Source: Firmicutes bacterium HGW-Firmicutes-2 (GTDB lineage Bacteria; Bacillota; Clostridia; Lachnospirales; Vallitaleaceae). From it: a stretch of 64,000 nt of DNA. The notes beneath the pieces are model-generated. The model had not been told where the DNA came from. It did no database searches and saw only the letters and a list, made by a program, of their open reading frames with translations. How positions within the stretch are numbered: the stretch's first letter is position 1; each line of letters begins with the position of its first letter. The stretch lies in assembly GCA_002841495.1 (NCBI GenBank), contig PGZV01000014.1, forward strand, positions 29,745 through 93,744, read 5' to 3'. Of the stretch, positions 36,636-46,291 are shown one piece after another. The position numbers were made by a program, and so were the translations under genes.

Positions 36636-38162
36636 TTAACCTAAATTATATAAATTACTGTATTTCTTTAACAAATAATCAGTAAAATACTTCGGATTAA
36701 AGGGTTCGCCGGTAGCGATTAGAAGGATTTCTTCCGGCGTCTTAGTCGATCCGTATTTGTGGATTTTATCGGCGAGCCAATTCTTAATAAGGATCAGTTG
36801 ATCGTCAGCGATGGCTTTGTTAACATCAAAATCTCGGTTCATAGCAACTTCAAACTGCGCTGCATAAGCACTACCAAGGGCATAGGAAGGGAAGTAGCCA
36901 AATAGGCCCTCTGACCAGTGAACATCTTGTAAAACGCCTTTAGCATCAGAATCTGGTGTAATACCTAGATAGTTTTGATAGAGTTCATTCCATGCGCTTG
37001 GTAAATCTTTCGCATTTAACTTGCCCTCAAAAATCTGTTTTTCCAACTCGTAGCGTATCATAATGTGCAAAGCATAAGTTAATTCATCCGCTTCGATACG
37101 AATTAAAGTGGGGCGTACATAATTGCTGGCTTTGTAACAGATTTCAGGTGTAGCATCACCCAATTGGTCTTTATAAAGATCTTGTAGTAAGGGGAAATAC
37201 GTCTCCCAGAAAACCCGTGAACGACCAATGTTGTTTTCATAGATTCTAGACTGAGATTCATGAATGCCCATTGTGGTTCCGGTTGCTAATCGACTAAAGC
37301 CTAAAGCCACATCTATATCTTGTTCATATAATGCATGACCACATTCGTGAATGGTACTGTAGATGCTTGACAGAATATTGTCTTCATAATAATGGGTTGT
37401 AATACGAACATCATCTTTGGTGATGTTCATGGTAAAAGGATGAACACTTTCCGCAATAATGCCGCTATCGTTGTTGAAACCCAGTTTCTCAAGTAGTAAA
37501 TCAGACAATCGCTTTTGGTTTTTTACATCGTATTTAACACCTTCAAAAGGAGAATGCACCGTGACACCACTGTCCTTAATCTTCTGAACAAGGGGGACAA
37601 CAACCGCTCTAAGTTGGTCAAAAAACTGATCAGCAATTTCTACCGTCAGATCACGTTCATAGTCTTGAAGCAAAGTGTCATAGGGGTGTCCATCTTTGTT
37701 TCTATATTCGATGTATTTACGCTGAAAATCAATGACTTTTTGGAGATAAGGTTCAAAAATAGTAAAATCATTTTTCTCTTTTGCTTCTTCCCAAGCATCG
37801 GAGGATAAGGCTTGCAGACCTTTAAAAGCGGCATATTCATCTACAGGTACACAGGCCACTTTATCATATTCTTCTTTAAAAAATTGAAGCTTAGATTTTT
37901 CTAAATCACTTAGGTCATTTTTATGGGTTTCTAGATCATCTAGTACCTGTTGGATTCTAGGACTCACCAATGTGTTGTAATAGAACTCAGAAAGATGAAC
38001 AAGCGTCTGGGATCTACCGTTAACAGCATTCTTCGGTGCAAGTGTTGCAGAATCCCAGAATATAAGTGCTTCTGAAAAGCCCAGTGCGCTAAGACTTTGA
38101 TCTAATTTTTCCAGTTGTTCTATAGGGGTTAAGTCTTTGGTATGTGTTGTAATCGATGTCAT
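36636..38162 (-). CDS. M32-family metallocarboxypeptidase
   Basis: The 508-aa zinc carboxypeptidase has the active-site motif HECGH in STIHECGHALYEQ, then GIHESQSR and YVRPTLIRIEADELTY, all typical of thermostable carboxypeptidase 1. It removes C-terminal residues from cytosolic peptides. It is transcribed alone on the minus strand. A TATAAT on that strand at 38204-38199 is a likely -10, and a copy of the dispersed repeat lies further upstream at 38256-38284, reading toward this gene. Confidence 0.95.
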   Translation of the reverse strand: MTSITTHTKDLTPIEQLEKLDQSLSALGFSEALIFWDSATLAPKNAVNGRSQTLVHLSEFYYNTLVSPRIQQVLDDLETHKNDLSDLEKSKLQFFKEEYDKVACVPVDEYAAFKGLQALSSDAWEEAKEKNDFTIFEPYLQKVIDFQRKYIEYRNKDGHPYDTLLQDYERDLTVEIADQFFDQLRAVVVPLVQKIKDSGVTVHSPFEGVKYDVKNQKRLSDLLLEKLGFNNDSGIIAESVHPFTMNITKDDVRITTHYYEDNILSSIYSTIHECGHALYEQDIDVALGFSRLATGTTMGIHESQSRIYENNIGRSRVFWETYFPLLQDLYKDQLGDATPEICYKASNYVRPTLIRIEADELTYALHIMIRYELEKQIFEGKLNAKDLPSAWNELYQNYLGITPDSDAKGVLQDVHWSEGLFGYFPSYALGSAYAAQFEVAMNRDFDVNKAIADDQLILIKNWLADKIHKYGSTKTPEEILLIATGEPFNPKYFTDYLLKKYSNLYNLG

Positions 38163-38255
38163 AAAATACCGCCTTTCTATTATGTTGACTATAAAATTAT
38201 TATAACATAGGTTAAAGCACCAAAACTATATAGTTGAACTTTTACATTCATTTGA

Positions 38256-38284
38256 ATGTGAACTTAGTGAAACTTAATTTTGAC
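38256..38284 (-). repeat. Dispersed intergenic repeat, copy upstream of the M32 peptidase
   Basis: Its reverse complement matches 17300-17328 at 28 of 29 bases. The adjoining ACATTCA/TGAATGT (38244-38259) is an inverted repeat, just as an inverted repeat follows the copy before the capA-like gene. It lies about 94 bp upstream of the peptidase and also upstream of the divergent DUF4349 gene. Confidence 0.65.
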
Positions 38285-38323
38285 GCTTTAGCAAACGAAT
38301 AAAAGTGGAAAATGGAACAAAAA

Positions 38324-38352
38324 TCGACTATTTACGTCAGAATGATTATAAT
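38324..38352 (+). promoter_or_regulatory. Probable promoter of the DUF4349 gene
   Basis: TCGACT (38324-38329) and a perfect TATAAT (38347-38352) are 17 bp apart, about 50 bp before the start codon. Confidence 0.6.
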
Positions 38353-38400
38353 AGATAATATAAGATACATCAAGGGATAGTGAGAGAAAAGGAGAGATCG

Positions 38401-39417
38401 ATGATGAAAAAATTCAAAGGATTAAAGATTGGGATTATAAGTGTGTTGGTGATGGTACTTGTTTTGTCCGCATGTGGTGCTCAAAAACTTAGTATGACAG
38501 AGGATTCTGCGACCAGTTCAAATGGATCCGGCTTTATGGACTATGGAGAAAGTTCACCCGCAATGCCCCAAGAAGCCAGAGAAGAAGCTGGTATAGAAAT
38601 GGAAATGACGGTTGAAGAATCAAAAAGCTTTGATAACGGAGAAACCATACCAGAGTCCATGGTTGTCAATGAGCGTAAAATTATTAAAACCGGTTATATG
38701 TCCTTAGAAACCCTAGAATACGATGATACTTTAATGGCCATAAAAGAATCAATAGGGAAATACAATGCTTATGTGGAAAGTTCGGAAAGTTATGGCGGTC
38801 AGATTTATGAAAGTGGTGCCGAAAGACGATCCAGTCGTTATGCCATTAAAGTTCCGGCAGAACAGTTTGAAGCTATGTTTGAAGAACTTAAGACCATAGG
38901 TCAAGTGCTCAATGCCAATGAAGGTCGTGAAGATATAACAAGCCAATTTGTTGATATAGAATCCAGACTGGAAACACTTAAAGTACAAGAAGATCGACTT
39001 TTAGCCATTTTAGAAAAATCTGAAAAACTTGAAGATGTGATTCAACTGGAGTATGCACTTCAGAATGTTCGGTATGAGATTGAACGTTATACAAGCAATC
39101 TTAGAAATATGAGTGAAAGTGTTAGGTATTCAACCATACATGTTAATATTCAGGAAGTTCTAAAACCAACTGTTATAGTAAAAGAGCCTATAACCCTTAC
39201 TGAACGTATAAGTCAAGGTATAAGAAATACATTTACGGATATCAAAGAAGGTTTTGAAGACTTAATCGTCTACGTTATAGCTAATTCTCCTTATTTGTTA
39301 TTTACAGCCTTCATGATTTTCATAGGTGTTAAAATCTACAAAAAGAGTATCAAGAAGAGCAAAATCATGAAGCAAATCGATGCAGCAAAGAAGGATGATC
39401 ATCATCCAAGTGTGTAG
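38401..39417 (+). CDS. DUF4349 membrane lipoprotein
   Basis: The 338-aa protein has a lipoprotein signal ending in LSACG, a serine/glutamate-rich linker, a DUF4349 domain (KIIKTGYMSLET, ITSQFVDIESRLETLKVQEDRL, VIQLEYALQNVRYEIERY) with coiled-coil character, and a single membrane segment near residue 300 followed by a basic tail. It would be anchored at both ends in the outer leaflet and membrane. Function unknown. AAAGGAGAG precedes the ATG. Confidence 0.88.
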   Translation: MMKKFKGLKIGIISVLVMVLVLSACGAQKLSMTEDSATSSNGSGFMDYGESSPAMPQEAREEAGIEMEMTVEESKSFDNGETIPESMVVNERKIIKTGYMSLETLEYDDTLMAIKESIGKYNAYVESSESYGGQIYESGAERRSSRYAIKVPAEQFEAMFEELKTIGQVLNANEGREDITSQFVDIESRLETLKVQEDRLLAILEKSEKLEDVIQLEYALQNVRYEIERYTSNLRNMSESVRYSTIHVNIQEVLKPTVIVKEPITLTERISQGIRNTFTDIKEGFEDLIVYVIANSPYLLFTAFMIFIGVKIYKKSIKKSKIMKQIDAAKKDDHHPSV

Positions 39418-39452
39418 CTGATTACAGCTTGCACAGTTTACACATATAAATC

Positions 39453-39496
39453 GGTAGGTTTTACTTGAGTGATTAAGTAGAACCTACCTTATTTTT
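39453..39496 (+). terminator. Terminator after the DUF4349 gene
   Basis: GGTAGGTT (39453-39460) pairs with AACCTACC (39481-39488), continued by TACTT/AAGTA, and is followed by TTATTTTT. Confidence 0.85.
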
Positions 39497-39556
39497 ACCT
39501 ATTCAAGCGTATTTTTTGTTACTTATCATGAAACTTTTCAAAATAAGTCTAAAAGA

Positions 39557-39585
39557 TTGATTAGACTCACGTATTGTTGTAAAAT
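39557..39585 (+). promoter_or_regulatory. Promoter of proB
   Basis: TTGATT (39557-39562) and TAAAAT (39580-39585) are 17 bp apart, 37 bp before the start codon. Confidence 0.65.
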
Positions 39586-39621
39586 AAAACAGATTACATC
39601 ATGACATAGGAGCTGTGGGAT

Positions 39622-40419
39622 ATGGCGGATAGAAAAGCACTGGTCAATAAAAAAAGAGTTGTTGTAAAAGTAGGTTCATCATCATTGACTTACAAAGATA
39701 CCGGACATATTAATTTAACGAAAATGGAAAAACTCATTCGTCAACTGGCGGACATGAAACACAGTGGACTGGATGTGATTTTAGTTTCATCCGGTGCTCA
39801 GGCGGCAGGTATTAGCGTATTAAATCTAGAAAGTAAACCATTGGAAATGGAAAAGAAACAAGCAGTTGCATCAGTAGGACAAGCATCCTTGATGCGCATG
39901 TATCAGAAATTTTTCAGAGAATATAATATCATAGCGGGACAAGTACTAATAACAAAAGAGATTACCATGGAAGAAAAAAGTAGAAATAATGTTATAAACA
40001 CTTTTAATGCTTTGTTGGATTATGGAACTATTCCTATTGTTAATGAGAACGATACTGTAGCCACAGATGAGATTGAATTCGGCGATAACGATACTTTATC
40101 AGCAATTGTTGCCACTTTAGTCAAAGCAGATTTGCTTATACTGCTTTCAGATATTGATGGTTTACATACAATGGATCCTGTGCGTTATGAAGAGGCAGAG
40201 TTGATTTCAAAAGTAAATGAAATCAACGGTGATATACTAAAAATGGCAACCGGCTCAAGCACCCTTGTTGGAACGGGCGGTATGGTGACGAAGTTACAAG
40301 CGGCTATGATAGCAACCGAAGCACATATTGATATGGTTATTGCAAATGCAGATCGACCCTATGTTTTACTAGATATACTAGCGGGTGAGAATGTTGGAAC
40401 CTTATTTAAAGCGTTATAA
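39622..40419 (+). CDS. proB: Glutamate 5-kinase (ProB), form without PUA domain
   Basis: ProB phosphorylates glutamate in the first step of proline synthesis. The amino-acid-kinase fold shows VVVKVGSSSLT, LVSSGAQAAG, IVNENDTVATDEI, FGDNDTLSA and GTGGMVTKLQAA. At 265 aa it has only the kinase domain and lacks the C-terminal PUA domain of longer ProBs such as that of E. coli. No proA is next to it. The start is ATG 39622; a strong-looking promoter sits directly upstream. Confidence 0.95.
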   Translation: MADRKALVNKKRVVVKVGSSSLTYKDTGHINLTKMEKLIRQLADMKHSGLDVILVSSGAQAAGISVLNLESKPLEMEKKQAVASVGQASLMRMYQKFFREYNIIAGQVLITKEITMEEKSRNNVINTFNALLDYGTIPIVNENDTVATDEIEFGDNDTLSAIVATLVKADLLILLSDIDGLHTMDPVRYEEAELISKVNEINGDILKMATGSSTLVGTGGMVTKLQAAMIATEAHIDMVIANADRPYVLLDILAGENVGTLFKAL

Positions 40420-40433
40420 AAAGGAGGTTTGAA

Positions 40434-40643
40434 ATGGATCAATCTCAAATAGAACGTATCAATTTTTTAGCCAAAAAATCAAAATCAGAAGGCTTAAATA
40501 TTAAGGAGAAAGAAGAACAACAGGTATTAAGAAAGGCTTATATTGAAAGTTGGAAAAATGGCGTCAAGGCAACTTTAAGTCAAGCAAGTTTTGTAGAAGC
40601 CGATGGAAGCTTAACGCCCATCAGAAGGAAAAGTGATGGATAA
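40434..40643 (+). CDS. DUF896 protein (YnzC-like)
   Basis: The 69-aa protein starts MDQSQIERINFLAKKSKSEG and has LRKAYIESWKNGVKATL, the DUF896 pattern. Family members are small helical cytosolic proteins of unknown role. AAGGAGG precedes the ATG. The stop overlaps the next start by 8 bp. Confidence 0.93.
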   Translation: MDQSQIERINFLAKKSKSEGLNIKEKEEQQVLRKAYIESWKNGVKATLSQASFVEADGSLTPIRRKSDG

Positions 40644-41202
40644 AACAAACTATAGAGCAAAACATTTATTTATTAGGCAGCAGATGTATTTTTCAGATGT
40701 AACGCGTAAAAGTGAGAAAATCGCCAAACGTATTATGGAAGCAGATTTTTTTAACCAATCCTGTAATGTTTTTGGTTATATAGCTATGAAAAATGAAGTG
40801 GATTGTCTTTTTATAAAAGATATGGTTAACCATAGAGGCTATGATTTCCTTGTACCAAGGGTATTGGAACATGAGGGTATGGCTTTCTCACCTTATATTG
40901 GTACGGAGCAGCTAAAGCAAAGTGCTTTCGGTATTATGGAACCAAAGATTGGTAGCGCTGTTATAGAGCCTAAAGAAGGTGACTTAATTCTTGTACCTGG
41001 TTGCTGTTTTGATCTTAAGGGCAATAGAATTGGATATGGTGGCGGTTATTATGATGCTTATCTTACAGCTCACCCAAATCAGATAAAAGTTGGATTGGCC
41101 TATGAGAATCAACTTGAAAATCAACTGCCTTATGAGAGTAAGGACCAAGTCATGGACTATATCGTTACAGAAGACCGTGTGATCAAGATTAAGAAAAATT
41201 AA
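40636..41202 (+). CDS. 5-formyltetrahydrofolate cyclo-ligase
   Basis: The enzyme converts 5-formyl-THF to 5,10-methenyl-THF with ATP. The signature LVPGCCFDLKGNRIGYGGGYYDAYL is complete, and the N-terminal basic segment YRAKHLFIRQQ is as expected. The product is 188 aa from ATG 40636. It overlaps DUF896 and is probably co-transcribed from the proB promoter. Confidence 0.94.
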   Translation: MDKTNYRAKHLFIRQQMYFSDVTRKSEKIAKRIMEADFFNQSCNVFGYIAMKNEVDCLFIKDMVNHRGYDFLVPRVLEHEGMAFSPYIGTEQLKQSAFGIMEPKIGSAVIEPKEGDLILVPGCCFDLKGNRIGYGGGYYDAYLTAHPNQIKVGLAYENQLENQLPYESKDQVMDYIVTEDRVIKIKKN

Positions 41203-41211
41203 AGAGATTGA

Positions 41212-41254
41212 AAACAAGCGATCTTGATTTTACTAAAGGTCGCTTGTTTATTTA
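41212..41254 (+). terminator. Terminator after the folate cyclo-ligase gene
   Basis: AAACAAGCGA (41212-41221) pairs with TCGCTTGTTT (41240-41249) and is followed by a T-rich tract. Confidence 0.82.
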
Positions 41255-41320
41255 TACATAGCGTTTATATAAAGTATTTGGACATGCTCACATGAAAAAC
41301 TGTCCCCTTTTAAACTTAAT

Positions 41321-41372
41321 ATACTGTCGTTCTAAAAACGACAGTAGTCGTCGTATACTGTCATTCAAAAAC
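41321..41372. repeat. REP-like hairpin and half-copy in a 370-bp gap
   Basis: ACTGTCGTT (41323-41331) and AACGACAGT (41337-41345) are perfect inverted copies around CTAAA. A second ATACTGTC-ATTC-AAAAAC sequence begins at 41354. Just upstream, AAAACTGTCCCC (about 41297) contains another ACTGTC. The gap from 41255 to 41628 holds no convincing gene: a 68-codon plus-strand frame (41292-41498) has no good ribosome binding site, and a minus-strand frame of about 60 codons ends at 41400. The region may be debris of a REP/IS200-type element. Confidence 0.45.
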
Positions 41373-41628
41373 AGCTTTTCAACAAGTGCCAGTTTACCGT
41401 TAATTTCGCAAAATCAGGTTGAACTGATTTTTATCCGAGAACCCTATATACATAAAGTCGAGCCATTCGTCCAAATTATTAACGTTATTTATACTTGAAA
41501 CATCAATATAATGTTTGTTTTTCAGGTAAATATGTAGAGCTTTGTGACATAATATAGTACAATTATGGCTAGGTAAAATAATTATATAGTTGAACTAACA
41601 TATACTGTATAAAAGGGGAGGAATTTAA

Positions 41629-41991
41629 ATGAAGTATGATTGGGTAGATGGATACTGTTTGGCAAAGACGGGTACGGTTAGAGACTATAAAGTAGAGTGG
41701 GAAGCCACACGCTATTTAGTAGGCAATAAGATGTTTGTGATGATTGGTACCAATAAAGAAAAGAAAAAAATTATAACAGTTAAATGTGAGCCAATCTTTG
41801 GCCAGTCATTACGAGATCAATATTCAGATATTATTCCTGGATATTATATGAATAAGACCCATTGGAATTCTGTATTTTTAGAAGGGGATGTTCCGGATGA
41901 GATACTAAAAACCATGTTGGATATGTCCTATGATCTTGTCTTTAAAGCTTTGACGCAAAAACAACAAAAAAGTATACTTGAAAATGAATAA
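41629..41991 (+). CDS. MmcQ/YjbR-family protein
   Basis: The 120-aa protein has the alpha/beta MmcQ/YjbR fold pattern: [52 protein letters not shown]. The family folds like a DNA-binding cyanate-lyase-type domain, but its function is not established. GGGGAGG precedes the ATG. Confidence 0.9.
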   Translation: MKYDWVDGYCLAKTGTVRDYKVEWEATRYLVGNKMFVMIGTNKEKKKIITVKCEPIFGQSLRDQYSDIIPGYYMNKTHWNSVFLEGDVPDEILKTMLDMSYDLVFKALTQKQQKSILENE

Positions 41992-42032
41992 ATGCTCAAG
42001 TTTTACTCATGAAGCAATTAGGAGGCTTATGT

Positions 42033-43502
42033 ATGAATTACAATTTAAATAGAGCAATCAAAGCGAATATTGCATTTATATGGTTTTTTGCTTTCTTTCT
42101 AAGCTTAACAGCCTATATAAATGGCGGTTTTTCTTACGGATTGAAAGCATTAATTGCTACATCAGTAACAGCTATGCTCGTAACTTTAATTTATTGGATA
42201 CCTATGTCAATTGTTATAAAAAGTGAGTTGGTGATTTTTTTACCATTTTTTGCTTCCATTGGTTTATCAGTTGTTAATGGTGGCGTTGCACGCATGTTTA
42301 ACATCTATATGTTGGCACTTGTCATGCAAGGCTTGTATTTTAATTATAAGCGCATGGTTACTGTAGGTGCAGCAATAATGGGGATTTTAGTTATTCTTTA
42401 TATAATCAATCCCAATCTACTCATTGATCCTGGTATGGGAATAGGGGATTTCATTCCTAGAATAGGAGCGATTATTAGTGCCTACTTTGTACTTGTTTTA
42501 TTGAGTAAATGGGGGCAAGAAATGGTGAAGAACGCAGAAATAGAAGCAGAAAAAAGTCTAAATGCTTTCGAAGCTTTAAACAACATTTTCAATGAAGTTA
42601 AGAGTTCTTCGTTACAATTAAAAGAATCTACCGAGAGTAGCACGAAAAAAATGAAAGACAATAGAGATGGAAATAGCGTCATTAATACCGCTATACAAGA
42701 ACTTGCACAAAGTGTTGACGAGGCTGCGTCAACCGTTTCGGAAATTAACACCAGTGTTAGTGTTTCAGGTCAAAATGTGGAAAAAACATATCAAATCATG
42801 TCTCAAGTGGATTCTCTATTTAACAATCTTGAAACGGCTTTTTCCGAGAGTTCACAATCAATAGATATTATGTCAGGTGCAATTTCTAAGATGGATGAAA
42901 CGATGACAGAAAGCTTTTCGACGATTAAAGATTTGTCCAATCGGATGCTAGATATTCAGCTTCATCTCGATGGTATTGTAACGATTGCAGATCAGACCAA
43001 TCTTTTGGCCTTAAACGCTTCAATAGAAGCTGCAAGGGCTGGTGAACATGGTCGTGGTTTTTCTGTTGTTGCTGATGAAATTAGAAAGCTGTCTATTGAG
43101 AGTAGAACATTTGCAGACGATATTCGAGTGATAACATCACAATTAATGGAAGCGACTCAATCAGCAATGAATAAAGCGGAAATAGGTCAAGTGGCGACTT
43201 CAGAAGGCGTTGAAGCCATGAATCGACTAAATGATCATTTTTCTATTGTTAATCGTGATTTCAAACATGCAGGAGACAATTTAGATGATGAATCAAAGTA
43301 TATTAAGAAAATCCATAGCGAATTTTCTAAAATCGAGGATGCGATTTCGAGCATTGCAGCAATTCTCGAAGAAAATGCTGCACATTTTCAAGAAATTGCA
43401 TCAAGAGTCGGCGTCCAATCTGAGATAACAAATGCAGTAACAGAAGAAATTGCTAGTGTTGCTCATATTGGCAAACAACTATATGAGAGGGTAAGTCGGT
43501 AA
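42033..43502 (+). CDS. Methyl-accepting chemotaxis protein without periplasmic domain
   Basis: The 489-aa receptor has about six tightly packed membrane segments in the first 165 residues and essentially no extracellular loop. It has no obvious HAMP domain. A long cytoplasmic signalling coiled coil follows, with the hairpin tip [21 protein letters not shown] and [15 protein letters not shown]. It would couple to CheW/CheA. With so little outside the membrane it may sense a membrane or internal signal. ATG 42033 follows AGGAGG; the upstream ATG at 42009 lacks a binding site. Confidence 0.92.
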   Translation: MNYNLNRAIKANIAFIWFFAFFLSLTAYINGGFSYGLKALIATSVTAMLVTLIYWIPMSIVIKSELVIFLPFFASIGLSVVNGGVARMFNIYMLALVMQGLYFNYKRMVTVGAAIMGILVILYIINPNLLIDPGMGIGDFIPRIGAIISAYFVLVLLSKWGQEMVKNAEIEAEKSLNAFEALNNIFNEVKSSSLQLKESTESSTKKMKDNRDGNSVINTAIQELAQSVDEAASTVSEINTSVSVSGQNVEKTYQIMSQVDSLFNNLETAFSESSQSIDIMSGAISKMDETMTESFSTIKDLSNRMLDIQLHLDGIVTIADQTNLLALNASIEAARAGEHGRGFSVVADEIRKLSIESRTFADDIRVITSQLMEATQSAMNKAEIGQVATSEGVEAMNRLNDHFSIVNRDFKHAGDNLDDESKYIKKIHSEFSKIEDAISSIAAILEENAAHFQEIASRVGVQSEITNAVTEEIASVAHIGKQLYERVSR

Positions 43503-43503
43503 G

Positions 43504-44058
43504 ATGGATATTTTATTACAACAAGGTACAGTATTAGATTTGGAAATGATATTACCTAGTTACGTCGATTTATTTCCGGAACAAGAACGGAAAACGACTT
43601 CAGTGTTGAAAAAACTTTTAGGTACAAGAGATTACATTTTATATAAAATAGTTAATGAACAAAACAGCGCTTATATGGGCTTTATCTTATTACTCCAGCT
43701 AGAGGATTTAAGTGCGATTTGGCTTGATTTTATTGGTATTGACAAGATGTATCAAGGTTATGGCATAGGTTCGAAAGTTTTGGATCTTTTGAAAAAAAAG
43801 TATTCTAAGGTATATAAGGGCATGTATTTTGAAGTGGAATGTTTAGATGAGAATCCTGATACAGCCCGTCGCATCAAATTCTATGAAAAGTCTGGTGCTA
43901 AAAATTTAAAGGTTGACTATACTTTGCCGACACAACAAGGAGATTTACCCATGTTGTTGTATTATCAACCCCTTTCTAGTGAAAAACTACCGTTTCAAAA
44001 AGAAGTCGATGAAGTTATTAGAGAAGCCCATCAATTCATACATTTTGATTTATTGTAA
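43504..44058 (+). CDS. GNAT-family N-acetyltransferase
   Basis: The 184-aa protein has the acetyl-CoA-binding motif YQGYGIGSKVLDLLKK and a following FEVECLDENPDTARRIKFYEKSGA, typical of GNAT enzymes. The substrate is unknown. It begins one base after the chemotaxis receptor stop, so the two are probably co-expressed. Confidence 0.88.
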   Translation: MDILLQQGTVLDLEMILPSYVDLFPEQERKTTSVLKKLLGTRDYILYKIVNEQNSAYMGFILLLQLEDLSAIWLDFIGIDKMYQGYGIGSKVLDLLKKKYSKVYKGMYFEVECLDENPDTARRIKFYEKSGAKNLKVDYTLPTQQGDLPMLLYYQPLSSEKLPFQKEVDEVIREAHQFIHFDLL

Positions 44059-44133
44059 AGTTAAAGTGTCAAAACATTATAGTTAAAATAGAGAATCATA
44101 GTTTTGGATTTTTACTATTATATGAAAATCTTA

Positions 44134-44829
44134 TTACTCCTCAACGAATCTATAGCCAATACCAATTTCCGTCAATATAAAACGGGGGGATGATGTATCA
44201 CTTTCAATTTTGCGCCTTAGATTCGCCATATAGACACGAATGGATGTTGTATCACTCGTTTCACTATAGCCCCATATTTTTCTTAGAATATAGTTATGGG
44301 TTAAAACTTTGCCTTTGTTTTCGACAAGCAACAATAAGAGTCGGTACTCAATAGGCGTAAGATGCACTTCTTCATCATGAATAAGAACCAATCGTTTCTC
44401 ATAATTAATGGTTAGATAGTCTAAAGTAAAGATTTCTGTATTTTCTGAAGAGGAATCTTTTTTTGTTTTTCTCTGAGCAACCCTTATCCTAGCCATGAGT
44501 TCACCCATGTGAAAAGGTTTTGTGACATAGTCATTGGCTCCATAATCTAAAGCTGTTATTTTCTCGCTTTCCTGACCTCTAGCAGATACGACAATAATGG
44601 GTACTTCAGAGGACAATCTTATGGCTTGAATGATTTCAAGACCGTCGATATCCGGAAGACCTAGATCGAGTATGATGAGATTAGGAGGATTAAGGTTAAA
44701 TAAAGACAGACCAATCAAACCGGTATTTGCTGTTTCAAAGTGATAGCCACTAGCCTTTAATGACAGTGATAAAAAGTTCAGGATATATTTGTCGTCTTCA
44801 ATAATGAGTATTTTAAAATCTTGATCCAT
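44134..44829 (-). CDS. OmpR/KdpE-like response regulator
   Basis: The 231-aa regulator has a receiver domain with acidic pocket EDD near residue 11 and phospho-acceptor Asp55 in LDLGLPDIDG, then a winged-helix DNA-binding domain (LTPIEYRLLLLLVENKG, RVYMANLRRKIE). It most resembles KdpE. Its start shares one base with the kinase stop (TAATG). The operon encodes KtrAB-like potassium uptake rather than the Kdp ATPase. Confidence 0.92.
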   Translation of the reverse strand: MDQDFKILIIEDDKYILNFLSLSLKASGYHFETANTGLIGLSLFNLNPPNLIILDLGLPDIDGLEIIQAIRLSSEVPIIVVSARGQESEKITALDYGANDYVTKPFHMGELMARIRVAQRKTKKDSSSENTEIFTLDYLTINYEKRLVLIHDEEVHLTPIEYRLLLLLVENKGKVLTHNYILRKIWGYSETSDTTSIRVYMANLRRKIESDTSSPRFILTEIGIGYRFVEE

Positions 44830-46238
44830 TAGACTTCCTCCGTAAGTGGAATTGTAAATTCGAATAATGCACCACCTTCAGGTGCTTGACCGGATGATAT
44901 GGAACCACCATGGGCTTCGACAATAGATTTACATATGGCTAGACCCAATCCCATATCTTTTTTACCATCCACAGTTTTACTGGAAAGGGTCACAAAACTT
45001 TCAAATAAATCATCCTGAATACTGGGATCGATACCTTTTCCGTCATCAGCAACTTGAAAGATTACAAATCCCTTTATCGTATACACTCTTAAAAAAATAC
45101 GACTGTAATCAAGTGTATGTTTGATAGCATTGTCCAGTAAGTTAATAAGAACTTGTACAATAAGCTTACCATCTATCAATAAAGTCGTAACGGTATCAGG
45201 CAAAGAAACAGTAATTTTCTTATTTTTAGATAGATGTCTAACATGCTTGATTGCTTCAGAAATAACATCATCAACAACTTCATATTTTTTTTCTATAAGC
45301 AGCTTACCTTCGCCGATTCTGGTCATATTCAAAATGTTCTCAACAAGGTTGTTGAGCCATAACGCTTCTTCATTAATATCTGTTACCAATTCTTCAATAC
45401 TTGTTTTATCAAGAACGGATAGATTGTCAATGACAACCCGACTTGCACCAATAATCCCTGTGAGAGGGGTCCTTAAGTCATGAGAAATGGCTCTGAGTAA
45501 GCTTGTACGCAGTTCTTCTTTTTCCATGGCGATACATATTTTCTGTCTTTCATCATAAACAAATTCCCGGTCGAGTGATAGACCAACTTGTGCAGCAACT
45601 GTCTTTATTAAAAGCTCGTTTTCTAAAGAAAGTTTATAGTCAGGATAGTAAATACAGATAACACCTAATTGTTTGGTTAATCCAATGATAGGCACTTCCA
45701 TGAATATTATATTATTCTTATTTTGGATTTGGTCTTCGTCTTTAAACACTTCAGTGCGTTCGGATAAAACAATGTAATTATTAAAACCGGTATTGTCATA
45801 AATTGTCTTGATACCCTGTAATAGTATATTTTTTTTCCCTGTAATATTTAGAAAATTCTCTGTTACTTTGTAGAGTAACCTTGCTGTATGTTCATTTTGT
45901 TTTGAAATCAGCAATTGCTTTTGAAACATTTTAGTCATGGTTCCGGATAAGATTGAAGCAATCAGGAATGAAAACATTAAAATAACATCACTTGTATTAT
46001 ACGTGGTCAAAGTATGTACAGGATCCGTGAAAAAATAATTAAAAGTTAGGACGCTCATAATGGAGGCGAGAACACCATAAAGATAACCGCGTGTTGTCAC
46101 CGTCACCAGAAGTACACCTAACAAAAAAAGCATAATAATGCTCTCTTTGCCAATGCCAAGTTTACCGAAGAAAATAGAAATGATTGTGAAAAAAGCTATA
46201 ATAAATAGCAACTTGATTATGTGAATGATGTGTAACAT
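44829..46238 (-). CDS. KdpD-like sensor histidine kinase lacking the N-terminal sensor domain
   Basis: The 469-aa kinase has four membrane segments in the first 100 residues (DUF4118 type, with TRGYLYGVLASIMSVLTFNYFF), a GAF-like region to about 225, the H box ISHDLRTPLTG with His253, and an ATPase domain with NLLDNAIKHT and DMGLGLAICKSIVEAHGG. This is the C-terminal half of KdpD. The N-terminal KdpD/USP cytoplasmic module, about 400 residues, is missing. It probably senses potassium or turgor and acts on the regulator downstream. Confidence 0.92.
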   Translation of the reverse strand: MLHIIHIIKLLFIIAFFTIISIFFGKLGIGKESIIMLFLLGVLLVTVTTRGYLYGVLASIMSVLTFNYFFTDPVHTLTTYNTSDVILMFSFLIASILSGTMTKMFQKQLLISKQNEHTARLLYKVTENFLNITGKKNILLQGIKTIYDNTGFNNYIVLSERTEVFKDEDQIQNKNNIIFMEVPIIGLTKQLGVICIYYPDYKLSLENELLIKTVAAQVGLSLDREFVYDERQKICIAMEKEELRTSLLRAISHDLRTPLTGIIGASRVVIDNLSVLDKTSIEELVTDINEEALWLNNLVENILNMTRIGEGKLLIEKKYEVVDDVISEAIKHVRHLSKNKKITVSLPDTVTTLLIDGKLIVQVLINLLDNAIKHTLDYSRIFLRVYTIKGFVIFQVADDGKGIDPSIQDDLFESFVTLSSKTVDGKKDMGLGLAICKSIVEAHGGSISSGQAPEGGALFEFTIPLTEEV

Positions 46239-46291
46239 TTGATTTTTATTGATAAAATCACCTCTAAAGTATTATAACATGAAACCAATCA

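Noticed and set aside
41292-41498. Plus-strand open frame of 68 codons in the 41.3-kb gap
   Set aside because: It has no ribosome binding site, covers the REP-like hairpin, and its composition does not look like a protein I know.
41400-41590. Minus-strand open frame of about 60 codons ending at 41400
   Set aside because: The translation looks protein-like in places, but it has no proper start or binding site and may be chance in AT-rich DNA. I kept it only as a remark.
44059-44133. Terminator between the convergent GNAT and response regulator genes
   Set aside because: CAAAAC/GTTTTG can pair, but the loop is long and the T-tract poor, so support is too weak to list.
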